Of a stretch of DNA of 64,000 nt, positions 53,279-60,835 are shown piece after piece (the stretch's first letter is position 1; each line of letters starts with the position of its first letter). The translations under genes and the position numbers were made by a program. The stretch is from Corticibacter populi. GTDB taxonomy: Bacteria; Pseudomonadota; Gammaproteobacteria; Burkholderiales; Burkholderiaceae_C. The notes below the pieces were generated by a model. The model saw only the letters and a list, made by a program, of their open reading frames with translations, searched no databases and was not told where the DNA came from. The stretch is from positions 558,001 to 622,000 of the forward strand of contig NZ_SGWR01000001.1 of the NCBI RefSeq assembly GCF_004217315.1, given 5' to 3'.

Positions 53279-55660
53279 TCAGGCTGCCAGCAGCTCCTTG
53301 GCCAGGGCCACTTCGATGCTGTCGCCCTCGCTCTCGTTGAGGACATCGAGGCCGGACTCTGGCATATCGCCGCTTGTCGACTGCGACACCGCGATCTTCT
53401 TGCCCATGAGTTTGAGGCAGTCCATCTGCGTGGTGCCGGCGTAGCCCAGGAAGATCACGCGCACGTCGTGCATCTGCCCAATGCGCCAGGAGCGCCGCGC
53501 CGCTTGCTGCACGGTATAGACGTTGAAGCCGCTCTGCATGAAGACGATGGTCGGAAAGTCGAGCAGATCCAGACCGGTCTTGACGAGCTCAGGGTTCGTG
53601 ATGAGCACGTCGATTCCACGGTCGACCTGGTCGGCCACCCAATCTTCACGCTTGGCGGCATCCACGCTGGCGCGCAACACACCAACCTTGAACCCACGCG
53701 CTTCCAGCAAGGCCTTGAGCCTGGCTGTCGTGTCACGGGTGCCTGAGTAGATCGAGTAGGCAAGCACCTTGCGGCCGCGGGCCTTCTCTTCCATGCAGAT
53801 GTCGATGAGCTGCTGCTCCTTGGGGGAGCATTCAGCGTCGTCGAACACCTTGGCCTGAAAATGCAGCGTCGCCTTCGTGCGCGGGTGCCGCACCGTCTCC
53901 GTCCGAAAGCAGCAATCCGGCCATGCCAGCAGCACGTTCATCACAACACCCAGCAGCGTGCTGTCCTTCATTGCCAGCGCCTGCTTGAGGATCATCACGA
54001 GCTTGGCAGCCATGGCCTGGTAGGCCTGCCCCTGGTCTTCTCGCATCGGTACCGCGATGAATTCCTCATCGTAGGCCGGCAGCACGTCCTGACCGATGTC
54101 GCGCAGTTTCAGGAACACGGTGATGGGCAGGACGTAGCGCAGGATGCCGACCGGGCCGAAGCCTGGCGCCTTGCTGGTGCGAACCGTCAGGCTCTTGCCC
54201 TTGGCCGTGCGGTGCGAGCTGCTACCCGTTTCCTTGTACACGTCCTTGAGCACCCCATGCTCTCGCATGAAAGCCATCGTTGCGGCCGCCATTGAGCCGG
54301 TCTTGCTGGGTTTGTAGCCATCGGCCACCATGACGCTCGGGTCGATGCGCCAGAGCAGGTGATAGAGATCGTCGGCATAGCCGCCCATCAGGGTACCGGT
54401 CAGCAGCAGCACCTTCTCGCATTGGCTGGCAAGCACACCCATGGCCTGGCCCTGGGCGGATCCTTCGTTCTTGTACTCATGGCCCTCGTCCACCACCAGC
54501 AGGCCGAAGTAGTTCTTCGGAAGCTGCCTCTTGATGAACTCGGTGGGTTGATAGCCGCCCTGCCCGATCGAGAACTCGAAGGAAGCCAGGCTGCGCTCCA
54601 TGCGCTTGGCCTGGCGGTCGCTGAAGATCAGATCCCCGTTCCCGTCCATCAGGTTCACGAAGTCGTAGACGTTGTCCTCGAGCATGCCGGCGAGAAACTC
54701 CTCGCCGAAGGTCTTGAGCAACTTCTTCGCTGTGGTCGGGCCGATGGTAGGCAGCTGCTGCAGCGCGCCAAGCACCAGGTCGAACATGGAGTCCTTGGCA
54801 CGACCTGGCCGCATCAGCGTCCAGAGGGGCGATTTGCAATGCTCGCACTTGCGCCGCTTGTCACCGAGCCAGGCCTTGGCCATCTCGGCGGATACAGGCA
54901 GCTTGTCGCCGTCATCCGTCGTCGACTCCAGTGGCCGCATGCAGCTCGGGCAGCATGCGGCGTCGAAGCGCTGACCGTCCCACAGGATGGTCCGGGTCAG
55001 GAAGGACGGTCGCCAGTGAAAGCCCATTCGCATGCGCACACGGCCGAGCACGAAGAATTCGGGCTGGTCGGTCTTGTACCCCACGGCCGCACGCAGCTGC
55101 AGGAGCTTTCGCAGCGTGTCCGGACCGTTGAGAATCCAGACCTTGGCGCAATGGACCGTCTCCAGGATTTCGCGCCGCCACTTGTAGACCAGGTGCGGCG
55201 GTGAGATCACAAGCGTGCGCGGATGCGTTTGCTGCATCACCGCTGCCGCGCAGATGGCCATCATGGTCTTACCGGTGCCCATCTCGGCGTTGAGCACGGC
55301 CGCTGGAGAGTCCAGATCGACCAGCAGCTTCACCACTGCTTGCACCGCCTCGGCCTGGGGGTCAAACGGCTTGCGCTTGAGCGATTGCATGATGGCCTGG
55401 CGGTACTGCCAGGCCTGCGTGGCGTGATCGATCTCGGGAACGTAGACCGGTGGATTCTGCGTTCGCACCTGGTGCAAGAGCCCTTGTCCGAATTCCCGGA
55501 TGAATTCACCCAGCGAGATGGTCTCGCCGGCAATGCTGTCGAGAATGTCGCCGCCGCTGTCCGCCTCCTTCACATCCTGCGGCTGCCGGGCATTGATGTC
55601 CTCGATGTCAGGATGCTGATCTGCCGATACCGGCAGATCGGTCACGGTTGCTGTTTCCAT
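53279..55660 (-). CDS. SNF2/DEAD-box-family ICE helicase
   Basis: Superfamily 2 helicase of 793 residues. The motifs are Walker A (NAEMGTGKTMMA near 130), VVDEGHEYKNE (DEGH in place of DEAH), LLLTGTLMGG (motif III), ITNPELVKTGLDLL and QAARRSWRIGQ (motif VI, SNF2-like). Between the lobes there is a Cys-rich insert (CPSC, CEHCKSP) that can bind zinc. I start at ATG 55660 with GGAG upstream, because the 34 residues before it in the open frame are merely the translated leader hairpins. Probably acts in ICE DNA processing or replication. Confidence 0.88.
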   Translation of the reverse strand: METATVTDLPVSADQHPDIEDINARQPQDVKEADSGGDILDSIAGETISLGEFIREFGQGLLHQVRTQNPPVYVPEIDHATQAWQYRQAIMQSLKRKPFDPQAEAVQAVVKLLVDLDSPAAVLNAEMGTGKTMMAICAAAVMQQTHPRTLVISPPHLVYKWRREILETVHCAKVWILNGPDTLRKLLQLRAAVGYKTDQPEFFVLGRVRMRMGFHWRPSFLTRTILWDGQRFDAACCPSCMRPLESTTDDGDKLPVSAEMAKAWLGDKRRKCEHCKSPLWTLMRPGRAKDSMFDLVLGALQQLPTIGPTTAKKLLKTFGEEFLAGMLEDNVYDFVNLMDGNGDLIFSDRQAKRMERSLASFEFSIGQGGYQPTEFIKRQLPKNYFGLLVVDEGHEYKNEGSAQGQAMGVLASQCEKVLLLTGTLMGGYADDLYHLLWRIDPSVMVADGYKPSKTGSMAAATMAFMREHGVLKDVYKETGSSSHRTAKGKSLTVRTSKAPGFGPVGILRYVLPITVFLKLRDIGQDVLPAYDEEFIAVPMREDQGQAYQAMAAKLVMILKQALAMKDSTLLGVVMNVLLAWPDCCFRTETVRHPRTKATLHFQAKVFDDAECSPKEQQLIDICMEEKARGRKVLAYSIYSGTRDTTARLKALLEARGFKVGVLRASVDAAKREDWVADQVDRGIDVLITNPELVKTGLDLLDFPTIVFMQSGFNVYTVQQAARRSWRIGQMHDVRVIFLGYAGTTQMDCLKLMGKKIAVSQSTSGDMPESGLDVLNESEGDSIEVALAKELLAA

Positions 55661-55730
55661 ATGTCGTCGCTCCAGGAAAAAACGCGAAGCGACGTCCCCA
55701 TCGGGGCCGTGCGCCCGCATGGGTTGATAA
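55661..55730 (-). promoter_or_regulatory. Two-hairpin leader, copy 1 (helicase)
   Basis: RNA-sense arm GTCGCTTC pairs with GGAGCGAC, which contains the Shine-Dalgarno (8 pairs, one G-U). The upstream hairpin is CCC-GCGGG/CCCGAT-GGG type after ATCAACCC. Confidence 0.75.
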
Positions 55731-55812
55731 AAGAGAAATACCCTGGCAGAGTTGCCTGCCATGCCGCGCTTTCAGTGTTGAGCGCGGCTGAAACCGATTC
55801 GATTGGTTCAAG

Positions 55813-55870
55813 CGGTTTCCCTCAGTCCACCGGCGCAGCGATGGACTGAGGGAAACCGGCTGAGGCCGGC
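55813..55870 (-). terminator. Intergenic hairpin pair, copy 1
   Basis: A perfect 17-bp stem, CGGTTTCCCTCAGTCCA with TGGACTGAGGGAAACCG. The right arm also belongs to an alternative short hairpin with GCCGG, so the two structures exclude each other. Confidence 0.7.
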
Positions 55871-55877
55871 TCCTGAT

Positions 55878-56486
55878 TCAAAGCGTCAAGGTGCGCTCAC
55901 GCACAGACTGGCTCACGAAACGAACGAAGTGGTCAGTGATGCTCACGCGTACAGCCTGGACAGGACCGATGCGCCGATAGCGTCCAGTCCCGATTGCCAT
56001 GACCGCCTCGCGTTCGCGGCACCACTGCATCAGCAGTCCTCGCCAGTGATCTGGCAAGGCCACAGGGGACAAGGTCTTGATTAGCGTCCAGACCTTGGCG
56101 TCGATGTCTGTTGGTTCGCCTTCGCGGCTCACCACCCAGCCAATGCGGTTGGCCTTGTCGAGCTCCTGCAAGGCCCTGTCGTAGATCCACATCTGGGTCA
56201 GTGGTCCGAAGATGTTTTGCCGCGGCAGACGCCCGGAATGCTTGGCCAGACGTTCGATCGCGCCGACCTCGACCAGCTGGCGGCCGCCGGCGGCATCGGC
56301 AAGGTTGAATCGCCGAACGCCCCCCTCCTTGCTGCCCAGCTCCAATGCGGAGATGAACTGCATGACGGAGCTGTCGCGGCCGTAGAAGGAAAGAAAGACG
56401 AGCTGGCCATCGTCGCTGCGAAGGCATGCGTCGACCCACAGGTCGACGAAACCCTCGATGCGATGGAGGCGGGAGAGTTGCGTCAT
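55878..56486 (-). CDS. Unknown ICE protein, 202 residues
   Basis: Conserved-looking protein without a recognised family. A beta-rich first half (GFVDLWVDACLRSDDGQLVFLSFYGRD) and helical centre (DRALQELDKANRIGW) are seen, with a Trp-rich HWRGLLMQWCRER later. The start is ATG 56486, 6 bases after GGAG and directly behind leader copy 2. The six extra residues of the longer frame belong to the leader. It precedes the helicase gene and may be cotranscribed or separated by the intergenic hairpin. Confidence 0.7.
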   Translation of the reverse strand: MTQLSRLHRIEGFVDLWVDACLRSDDGQLVFLSFYGRDSSVMQFISALELGSKEGGVRRFNLADAAGGRQLVEVGAIERLAKHSGRLPRQNIFGPLTQMWIYDRALQELDKANRIGWVVSREGEPTDIDAKVWTLIKTLSPVALPDHWRGLLMQWCREREAVMAIGTGRYRRIGPVQAVRVSITDHFVRFVSQSVRERTLTL

Positions 56487-56545
56487 GGTGTACTCCAGAT
56501 GCAAGCGAGCACACCCAGCGGGTGTTGCGCCCGCTAGGGTTGATG
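56487..56545 (-). promoter_or_regulatory. Two-hairpin leader, copy 2
   Basis: GTGTGCTC pairs with GAGTACAC, which holds the Shine-Dalgarno (one G-U). The upstream hairpin uses GCGGG/CCCGC after ATCAACCC. Confidence 0.7.
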
Positions 56546-56570
56546 AAAAAGACCAGGTAGGTCGTGAAGA

Positions 56571-56834
56571 TCAGTCGTCTGACTCGATGGGAACCCAGTG
56601 CCAGACCGCAACGAAGATGCCCGCATTCCCGATACGGACCTCGGGGTGACCGTCCACTTCGCGGTCACTGTCGCCTCGATACTGTTCCCGTAGCTCAGCG
56701 ATCTCCTTGGCATGTTTGCGCCGCACTGCCTCCTCCTCATTGAGATGGCCTTGCAGGCTGCGCACCGCCAACGCCAGGTTGCCATTGCTCCAGCAATCAA
56801 CAACGTTGCGGGCAAGCATTTCGAGTTCAGGCAT
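56571..56834 (-). CDS. Unknown small ICE protein, 87 residues
   Basis: No family recognised. The protein is helical and charged (LNEEEAVRRKHAKEIAELREQYRGD reads as a coiled coil, about 30-60), with a VGHPEVRIGN-like basic-hydrophobic end and FVAVWHWVP. I choose ATG 56834 (GAGGAGAAGG upstream), whose start overlaps the stop of a 23-residue leader ORF as ATGCCTGA. Translation is therefore likely coupled to that small ORF. Confidence 0.65.
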   Translation of the reverse strand: MPELEMLARNVVDCWSNGNLALAVRSLQGHLNEEEAVRRKHAKEIAELREQYRGDSDREVDGHPEVRIGNAGIFVAVWHWVPIESDD

Positions 56835-56898
56835 GTGCCTTCTCCTCATGTGCCTGGGCAGCATGGCCGTCGTGGCTTTTGCTGTAGAAGGTGTGCAT
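56827..56898 (-). CDS. Small ORF of 23 residues behind a two-hairpin leader
   Basis: Starts at ATG 56898 with GGAG in the leader's sequestered arm and ends TGA inside the start region of the next gene. The product is His/Ala/Lys-rich (MHTFYSKSHDGHAAQAHEEK). Position, ribosome binding site and overlap make it more than chance. It is either a real small protein or a coupling leader peptide. Confidence 0.5.
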   Translation of the reverse strand: MHTFYSKSHDGHAAQAHEEKAHA

Positions 56899-56965
56899 GG
56901 TGTTGCTCCTGAAAAAAAAGCGGAGCAACGCCCCAGCGGGGGTCATAAGCCCCGCATGGGTTGAA
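56899..56965 (-). promoter_or_regulatory. Two-hairpin leader, copy 3
   Basis: GTTGCTCC pairs perfectly with GGAGCAAC (Shine-Dalgarno arm). The upstream hairpin is CCCATGCGGGG with CCCCGCTGGGG. A GTCGCGC-GCGCGAC hairpin lies further upstream near 56995-57020. Confidence 0.8.
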
Positions 56966-57043
56966 AAATATGCCCTGGCAGTTGCCTGCCATGTCGCGCT
57001 TACAGGGTTGAGCGCGACTAGAAATCGATTCGAATGGTTCAAG

Positions 57044-57103
57044 CGGTTTCCCTCAAACCACTAAAGCAGTGGACTGAGGGAAACCGGCTGACGCCGGTTT
57101 TGT
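57044..57103 (-). terminator. Intergenic hairpin pair, copy 2
   Basis: CGGTTTCCCTCA and TGAGGGAAACCG form the long stem. AACCGGC and GCCGGTT form the alternative short hairpin using the shared AACCG. Confidence 0.7.
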
Positions 57104-57130
57104 GTTGAGAGGTTGGTCCGATCAGATGAG

Positions 57131-57460
57131 TCAAGACCTCGCATTTTTGGCCGCGTAAAAAGCCTGCACTTTACGCACCAGATCGTCCAGTCTGGCTAGC
57201 ACTCTCTCGTGCTGGGCACGGACATTCTTCTCCGTACAGCGATCGAGCGTTCGTACCAGATTCTTGCTGAAGTCTCCGTAGACCTCAAAAGTCACGAATG
57301 CACCATCAACCGTGACGACACGGGCGGTAGTGACCAGCTCCGGGCCGTGCTTTGCGGTGCGGATGTGTAACTCACGGTTTTTCTCATCCAGCACATAAAC
57401 GGACAAGGCCGTCAGTGTGCGCCGTTTGAGGTCACGTTCGATCCGGGTTTCGATAGGCAT
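57131..57460 (-). CDS. Unknown small ICE protein, 109 residues
   Basis: No family recognised. A beta-rich first half (LTALSVYVLDEKNRELHIRTAKHG, VVTVDGAFVTFEVYGDFSKNLVRTLDRC) and a helical end (HERVLARLDDLVRKVQAFYAAK). It starts at ATG 57460 behind leader copy 4. Both flanks carry intergenic hairpins, so it is probably an independent unit in the ICE block. Confidence 0.65.
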   Translation of the reverse strand: MPIETRIERDLKRRTLTALSVYVLDEKNRELHIRTAKHGPELVTTARVVTVDGAFVTFEVYGDFSKNLVRTLDRCTEKNVRAQHERVLARLDDLVRKVQAFYAAKNARS

Positions 57461-57520
57461 GGTCTGCTCCTAAAAATAGGCGGAGCAACCCCCCAGCGGG
57501 AGTGCCCCGCATGGGTTGAT
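57461..57520 (-). promoter_or_regulatory. Two-hairpin leader, copy 4
   Basis: GGTTGCTCC pairs with GGAGCAGACC, with one bulge, over the Shine-Dalgarno. Upstream CCCATGCGGGG pairs with CCCGCTGGG. Confidence 0.75.
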
Positions 57521-57599
57521 AAAAAATGCCCTGGCAGGTGCCTGCCATGTCGTGCTTACAGGGTTGAGCGCGACTAAAAACCGATTCGAATGGTTCAAG

Positions 57600-57657
57600 C
57601 GGTTTCCCTCAAGCCACCCCGAAGGAGGCTTGAGGGAAACCGGCTGATGCCGGTTTG
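57600..57657 (-). terminator. Intergenic hairpin pair, copy 3
   Basis: A perfect 16-bp stem, CGGTTTCCCTCAAGCC with GGCTTGAGGGAAACCG. The alternative AACCGGC-GCCGGTT hairpin shares the right arm. Confidence 0.72.
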
Positions 57658-57716
57658 GTTATCGTCATACCTTGCTGATTAAACACATAACGATGTCGCA
57701 ATTGTGAGGTCTAACC

Positions 57717-57974
57717 TCACCTCACGGCCTGCGTGGACTGCTCAGATTTGAGGGGGCCGTAATGGGCCTTAAGCTTGGCATTGATATCTTTGGCCACGCC
57801 TATCCAAGCTTCACCAGAGAGCATCGCTGACTCGAACTTCTCTGGCGTAGCCTGTGCCACTGCCTTGGCATGCTTCGCAATCGCGTCGATGATGAACATC
57901 TGCGCCAATGCCCCGTAGGGGCTGAACTCCATCAGTTCGGTCACGAATTCGACGTTGGTCATGCGGTGTGTCAT
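57717..57974 (-). CDS. Unknown small ICE protein, 85 residues
   Basis: Helical protein without recognised family (NVEFVTELMEFSPYGALAQMFIIDAIAKHAKAVAQ). It starts 11 bases after the stop of the upstream gene, with GGAGGCC close to ATG 57974, so it is cotranscribed and lacks its own hairpin leader. Conserved-looking, probably specific to this ICE family. Confidence 0.6.
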   Translation of the reverse strand: MTHRMTNVEFVTELMEFSPYGALAQMFIIDAIAKHAKAVAQATPEKFESAMLSGEAWIGVAKDINAKLKAHYGPLKSEQSTQAVR

Positions 57975-57985
57975 GGCTGGCCTCC

Positions 57986-58312
57986 TCAGTATTCCGAAGG
58001 CAGCAGCAGCGTCGTGACGCTACGGTCGCATTCCGTGATGACCCAGACTGTTGTCGTGGCATCTACTTCGTAGACCGACATCAGCCTGGCGCCCACGCGC
58101 AGCGCGCGGTCGTTGGTTGCCCGATCCTCATCGCACACGTTGCCCCATTCGCCCATGGCATGGCGCGCAATGAAGACGAAAGGATTCAGGCGACCCTGAC
58201 TGCTCAGCGCTTGAACACCCTGTGTCATGAGAACGCGCCCCAATGGGAAACGCCAGCGGGCTTTGGTCGCCCACCAGGCGCGCTCCAGCACGGCTTCAGA
58301 TTGAACTTGCAT
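57986..58312 (-). CDS. Plasmid/ICE-related conserved small protein
   Basis: Protein of 108 residues resembling a widespread small protein of plasmids and ICEs that databases sometimes mislabel as a restriction subunit. The segment ARHAMGEWGNVCDEDRATND, then LRVGARLMSVYEV and TTVWVITECDRSVTTLLLP, is characteristic. Function unknown. I start at ATG 58312, directly behind leader copy 5; the first 27 residues of the longer frame are translated leader. Confidence 0.75.
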   Translation of the reverse strand: MQVQSEAVLERAWWATKARWRFPLGRVLMTQGVQALSSQGRLNPFVFIARHAMGEWGNVCDEDRATNDRALRVGARLMSVYEVDATTTVWVITECDRSVTTLLLPSEY

Positions 58313-58382
58313 AGTGATCTCCAATGAAAAAAGAAGGGAGATCACCAGCCCAGAGGGGCCGATGTGTCCCCCATGGGTTGAA
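58313..58382 (-). promoter_or_regulatory. Two-hairpin leader, copy 5
   Basis: GTGATCTCC pairs perfectly with GGAGATCAC over 9 bases, the clearest sequestration of the Shine-Dalgarno. The upstream hairpin is CCCATGGGGG with CCCCTCTGGG after CAACCC. Confidence 0.82.
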
Positions 58383-58393
58383 AAAAATAGCAA

Positions 58394-58585
58394 TCAGCCG
58401 CGGTGCTTGATCTGCTTCAGCAAAAGGTGCGCGCGACGAACTAGGTCAGAACGTGTCGCCCTGTCAGACGCCGGCATCGCATAGCCCTGATGAAGAAGCA
58501 CAGTGTCCAGAGCTGCCGCCAGATCGTCGACCAGCTCCACCATCTCGCCAAGGCGCTGGCACGCCAGTTCGTAGGTTTCAGGCAT
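58394..58585 (-). CDS. Unknown small ICE protein, 63 residues
   Basis: Helical acidic protein (LACQRLGEMVELVDDLAAALDTVLL) with a basic end. No family recognised. ATG 58585 has GAGAGGA upstream and lies ten bases after the methyltransferase stop codon, so it belongs to that transcript and has no hairpin leader. Confidence 0.6.
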   Translation of the reverse strand: MPETYELACQRLGEMVELVDDLAAALDTVLLHQGYAMPASDRATRSDLVRRAHLLLKQIKHRG

Positions 58586-58595
58586 AGCGATCCTC

Positions 58596-59738
58596 TCAGG
58601 CGATCTTGACGATCTGGCCTAGCCGGTGGTCCGGCGTGAACTCGATCGCGTTGATCACCGGCACGAAGCGATCGAGCAAGGTGATGGTCTGTGACACATC
58701 GCCCTTCTCGTTGATGTCGGTCTCCACCCTGCGCTCCTTGCGCTTGTAGGTGTCGCCCTTGATCAGGAAGGTGCGGCCGTTGTCGGCCCGGATCGCGCCA
58801 GTGACCTGGCCAGCGGCCAAAGCCAGCGCCTGGTGCCACGGCGTGAGATCACGCAGCGGCGGCCTGCACTGCCCCTTGACCTGGTTGAAATGACTTGTGA
58901 GCGCCCCCCACAGGAGGCTGTTCTTGTACTTCTCCAGCTCGTCGCGCAGCTGCTCTTCGTCCATGCGCACGGCATGAAAGTTGATCTCCTGCTCATGCGC
59001 GGCCGGCACCATGTAGGGATCGTCCTCCCAGGTGTCTGGCAGCTCTGCAGCGCCCTCGGCCGAGGCCTGTGCTTCCACCAGCGGCTGCAGGTCGGTCTTG
59101 TTGGCATAGCCGGCATTGCAGCGGATACCGATGACCACGCATTGCTTGAACTGCTTCTCGGGAGCCATGAAGACGCGCAGGTTTCGGAAGTTCCTCACCA
59201 GGTAGCCACGGATGTCGTCATCGAGGGCGTAGTGTGGAATGATGTAGACGAGCACCCCGCCATAGGCCAGGTATGGCACCGTCTTGCGAAGAAATGTGCG
59301 CTCGAGCCGCTCGGCCTTTTCATGCCCTTCCTCGGCCAGATTGCGCCCAGCCTTGTCGGAAACCCCGAAGCCATACGGCGGATTAAGGAACAGCAAGCCC
59401 ATGCTGCGCGGCTTGACGACCACGTCGTGCATGTCCGAATGGATGACGCGGTTGAGCACGGTCTTGGCATGCCAGGCACGTTCCTTGTCGAACTCGATGC
59501 CCAGGGCCTCGATGTGACGTTGCACAGCGCCGGCAGCCTGCTCTCTGGCTATCAGCATCTGGCGAAGGTCAGCGAGAGCCGTCCCCTCGCCACAGCAGGG
59601 GTCCAGCAGCCTGTACGAGCCCTGTGGCGCCGGTGGCAGAGCAAGCATATTGCCCAGGCGTTCCAGCGTTCCAGCGTCGGTCGGGAAGTAACCAGCCTTG
59701 ATGAAGTTGCGCGCCAGGCGCGCGAAGATCAGTGCCAT
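58596..59738 (-). CDS. DUF6094-type SAM-dependent DNA methyltransferase
   Basis: Class I methyltransferase of 380 residues typical of this ICE family. SAM binding is in LLDPCCGEGTALADL near residue 52, and the catalytic NPPY motif of amino-methyltransferases in LLFLNPPYGFG near 120. The C-terminal half is a poorly defined domain that may recognise DNA. It could protect ICE DNA from restriction. I start at ATG 59738 after leader copy 6; the first 27 residues of the longer frame come from the leader. Confidence 0.85.
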   Translation of the reverse strand: MALIFARLARNFIKAGYFPTDAGTLERLGNMLALPPAPQGSYRLLDPCCGEGTALADLRQMLIAREQAAGAVQRHIEALGIEFDKERAWHAKTVLNRVIHSDMHDVVVKPRSMGLLFLNPPYGFGVSDKAGRNLAEEGHEKAERLERTFLRKTVPYLAYGGVLVYIIPHYALDDDIRGYLVRNFRNLRVFMAPEKQFKQCVVIGIRCNAGYANKTDLQPLVEAQASAEGAAELPDTWEDDPYMVPAAHEQEINFHAVRMDEEQLRDELEKYKNSLLWGALTSHFNQVKGQCRPPLRDLTPWHQALALAAGQVTGAIRADNGRTFLIKGDTYKRKERRVETDINEKGDVSQTITLLDRFVPVINAIEFTPDHRLGQIVKIA

Positions 59739-59795
59739 GAGGCCTCCATGAAAAGAGGCCTGCTTCCCGATCGGGAACAGGCCCCGATGGGATAA
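59739..59795 (-). promoter_or_regulatory. Two-hairpin leader, copy 6 (methyltransferase)
   Basis: GGCCTC pairs with GAGGCC at the Shine-Dalgarno. The upstream hairpin (CCCATCGGGG and CCCGATCGGG) is a degenerate version; the ATCAACCC box is reduced to TATCCC. Confidence 0.6.
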
Positions 59796-59855
59796 CGAAA
59801 AGCCAGCCGTGATGATCACGAACTGGCTGGTGAGAGTGATGCGGCGAAGCGCCGA

Positions 59856-60065
59856 TCAGGGTGTTTGCTTCTGCGTCCACTGGCCCTTGTTCAGGGCTGC
59901 TTCAGCTGCAGCACGGGTAGGGAAATACTCCTCGGATTCCTTGCTGCATGGACCTTCTTCATCGGCAGTGCCGATGTAGAAGCCAGCTGCACTCTGCAGG
60001 ACTTTGAGGGGTAAAACCAGGCCACACCATTGCTGCGCAAGGTGGCCAAATGACGAAAAGCTCAT
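59856..60065 (-). CDS. Unknown small ICE protein, 69 residues
   Basis: Hydrophobic N-terminal half (HLAQQWCGLVLPLKVLQSAAGFYIG) followed by a polar end rich in Lys/Gln (EEYFPTRAAAEAALNKGQW). That end resembles short proteins that handle sequence-like YF-T-AAA repeats in mobile elements. No firm family. It starts at ATG 60065 behind leader copy 7. Confidence 0.6.
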   Translation of the reverse strand: MSFSSFGHLAQQWCGLVLPLKVLQSAAGFYIGTADEEGPCSKESEEYFPTRAAAEAALNKGQWTQKQTP

Positions 60066-60130
60066 CGCGGTTCTCCTGTTGGTTGTCCGGGAGAAACCAC
60101 CCAACGGGCAGTTTCGCCCGTATGGGTTGA
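60066..60130 (-). promoter_or_regulatory. Two-hairpin leader, copy 7
   Basis: GGTTTCTCC pairs with GGAGAACC, with one bulged base, over the Shine-Dalgarno. Upstream CCCATACGGG pairs with CCCGTTGGG after ATCAACCC. Confidence 0.72.
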
Positions 60131-60139
60131 TGGTGGATT

Positions 60140-60337
60140 TCAGAACTGCTTGCGCAGCCCTGCCTGCTTGAGCACGCCATTGGCGGTGTGCCTCGACAGG
60201 ATGGTTGAATCGACTGTGAAGTGCGCGTTGGTTAAGGGCGAGTACCAGATCTGGTGATCCCCCTTGCCATTGCGCACGAAAAAGCAGCCGGCACTCCTCA
60301 GTACCGCGAGGACTCGCGGCGTGAAACTCGCTCCCAT
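60140..60337 (-). CDS. HicA-like toxin (mRNA interferase)
   Basis: Protein of 65 residues fitting the HicA/YcfA dsRBD-like family: FTPRVLAVLRSAGCFFVRNGKGDHQIWY has the GSH-like GDH with the catalytic His, and HTANGVLKQAGL closes the family pattern. It would cleave mRNA and is paired with the HicB-like protein 12 bases upstream. The antitoxin-first order is the reverse of many hicAB loci. A weak AGGGG site precedes ATG 60337. Confidence 0.75.
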   Translation of the reverse strand: MGASFTPRVLAVLRSAGCFFVRNGKGDHQIWYSPLTNAHFTVDSTILSRHTANGVLKQAGLRKQF

Positions 60338-60348
60338 GACAGCCCCTT

Positions 60349-60624
60349 TCAGGAAATGCCAGGTTGCAAAGCGGTGATGCGCCGGGCAAGAAGCTCAACG
60401 ACATCGCCCTTCTCAGGACGCAAATCGTTGGCCTCCAACAGCTCAGGAACCATCACATCCAGCTTGCGCTGCAGATCATCCAGCGAATGCGCTTCGGTCG
60501 CCAGACCGGGCACATCGTTGGACGAGGCCACCCAGACTTGCGCCTCGGGGTCCCAATCTGCATTGACAAGATGGATCTTCATGTTCTGAAGGATGCTGGA
60601 CTGCACAGTGAAATGTTGACTCAT
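60349..60624 (-). CDS. HicB-like antitoxin (DUF1902)
   Basis: Protein of 91 residues of the DUF1902/HicB type: MKIHLVNADWDPEAQVWVASSNDVPGLATEA is the partial RNase-H-like fold, followed by a helical part. No C-terminal helix-turn-helix is visible. It neutralises the adjacent HicA-like toxin. ATG 60624 lies behind leader copy 8, so expression of this antitoxin would be under the same control as the ICE genes. An internal ATG (MKIHL) is a possible alternative start. Confidence 0.78.
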   Translation of the reverse strand: MSQHFTVQSSILQNMKIHLVNADWDPEAQVWVASSNDVPGLATEAHSLDDLQRKLDVMVPELLEANDLRPEKGDVVELLARRITALQPGIS

Positions 60625-60685
60625 AGACTGCTCCAGGAAAACGAAGCAGCGGCCCTTGCGGGTGTGCTGCCCGCAGGGGTTGATG
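60625..60685 (-). promoter_or_regulatory. Two-hairpin leader, copy 8 (hicBA)
   Basis: CTGCTTC pairs with GGAGCAG (one G-U) over the Shine-Dalgarno. Upstream CCCCTGCGGG pairs with CCCGCAAGGG. A GGCATGC-GCATGCC hairpin further out at 60710-60740 replaces GTCGCGC-GCGCGAC of the other long copies. Confidence 0.75.
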
Positions 60686-60764
60686 AAAAATTGGCGCCCA
60701 AGGCGTGAAGCCCCGGCATGCTTACAGGGTTGAGCATGCCTTGAACCGTTATCGATTGGTCAAA

Positions 60765-60823
60765 CGGTTTCCCAAATTCTACTCTGAGACCAGGATTTGG
60801 GAAACCGGCTGATGCCGGTTTTG
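60765..60823 (-). terminator. Intergenic hairpin pair, copy 4
   Basis: The stem is CGGTTTCCCAAAT with ATTTGGGAAACCG. The sequence of the outer stem differs from copies 1-3 but stays complementary. The short AACCGGC-GCCGGTT hairpin follows. Confidence 0.7.
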
Positions 60824-60835
60824 GTTTAAAAGCCA

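Noticed and set aside
55661-55762. 34-residue N-terminal extension of the helicase
   Set aside because: These codons are the conserved leader hairpins; the same leader precedes other genes in other frames, and GGAG lies just before ATG 55660.
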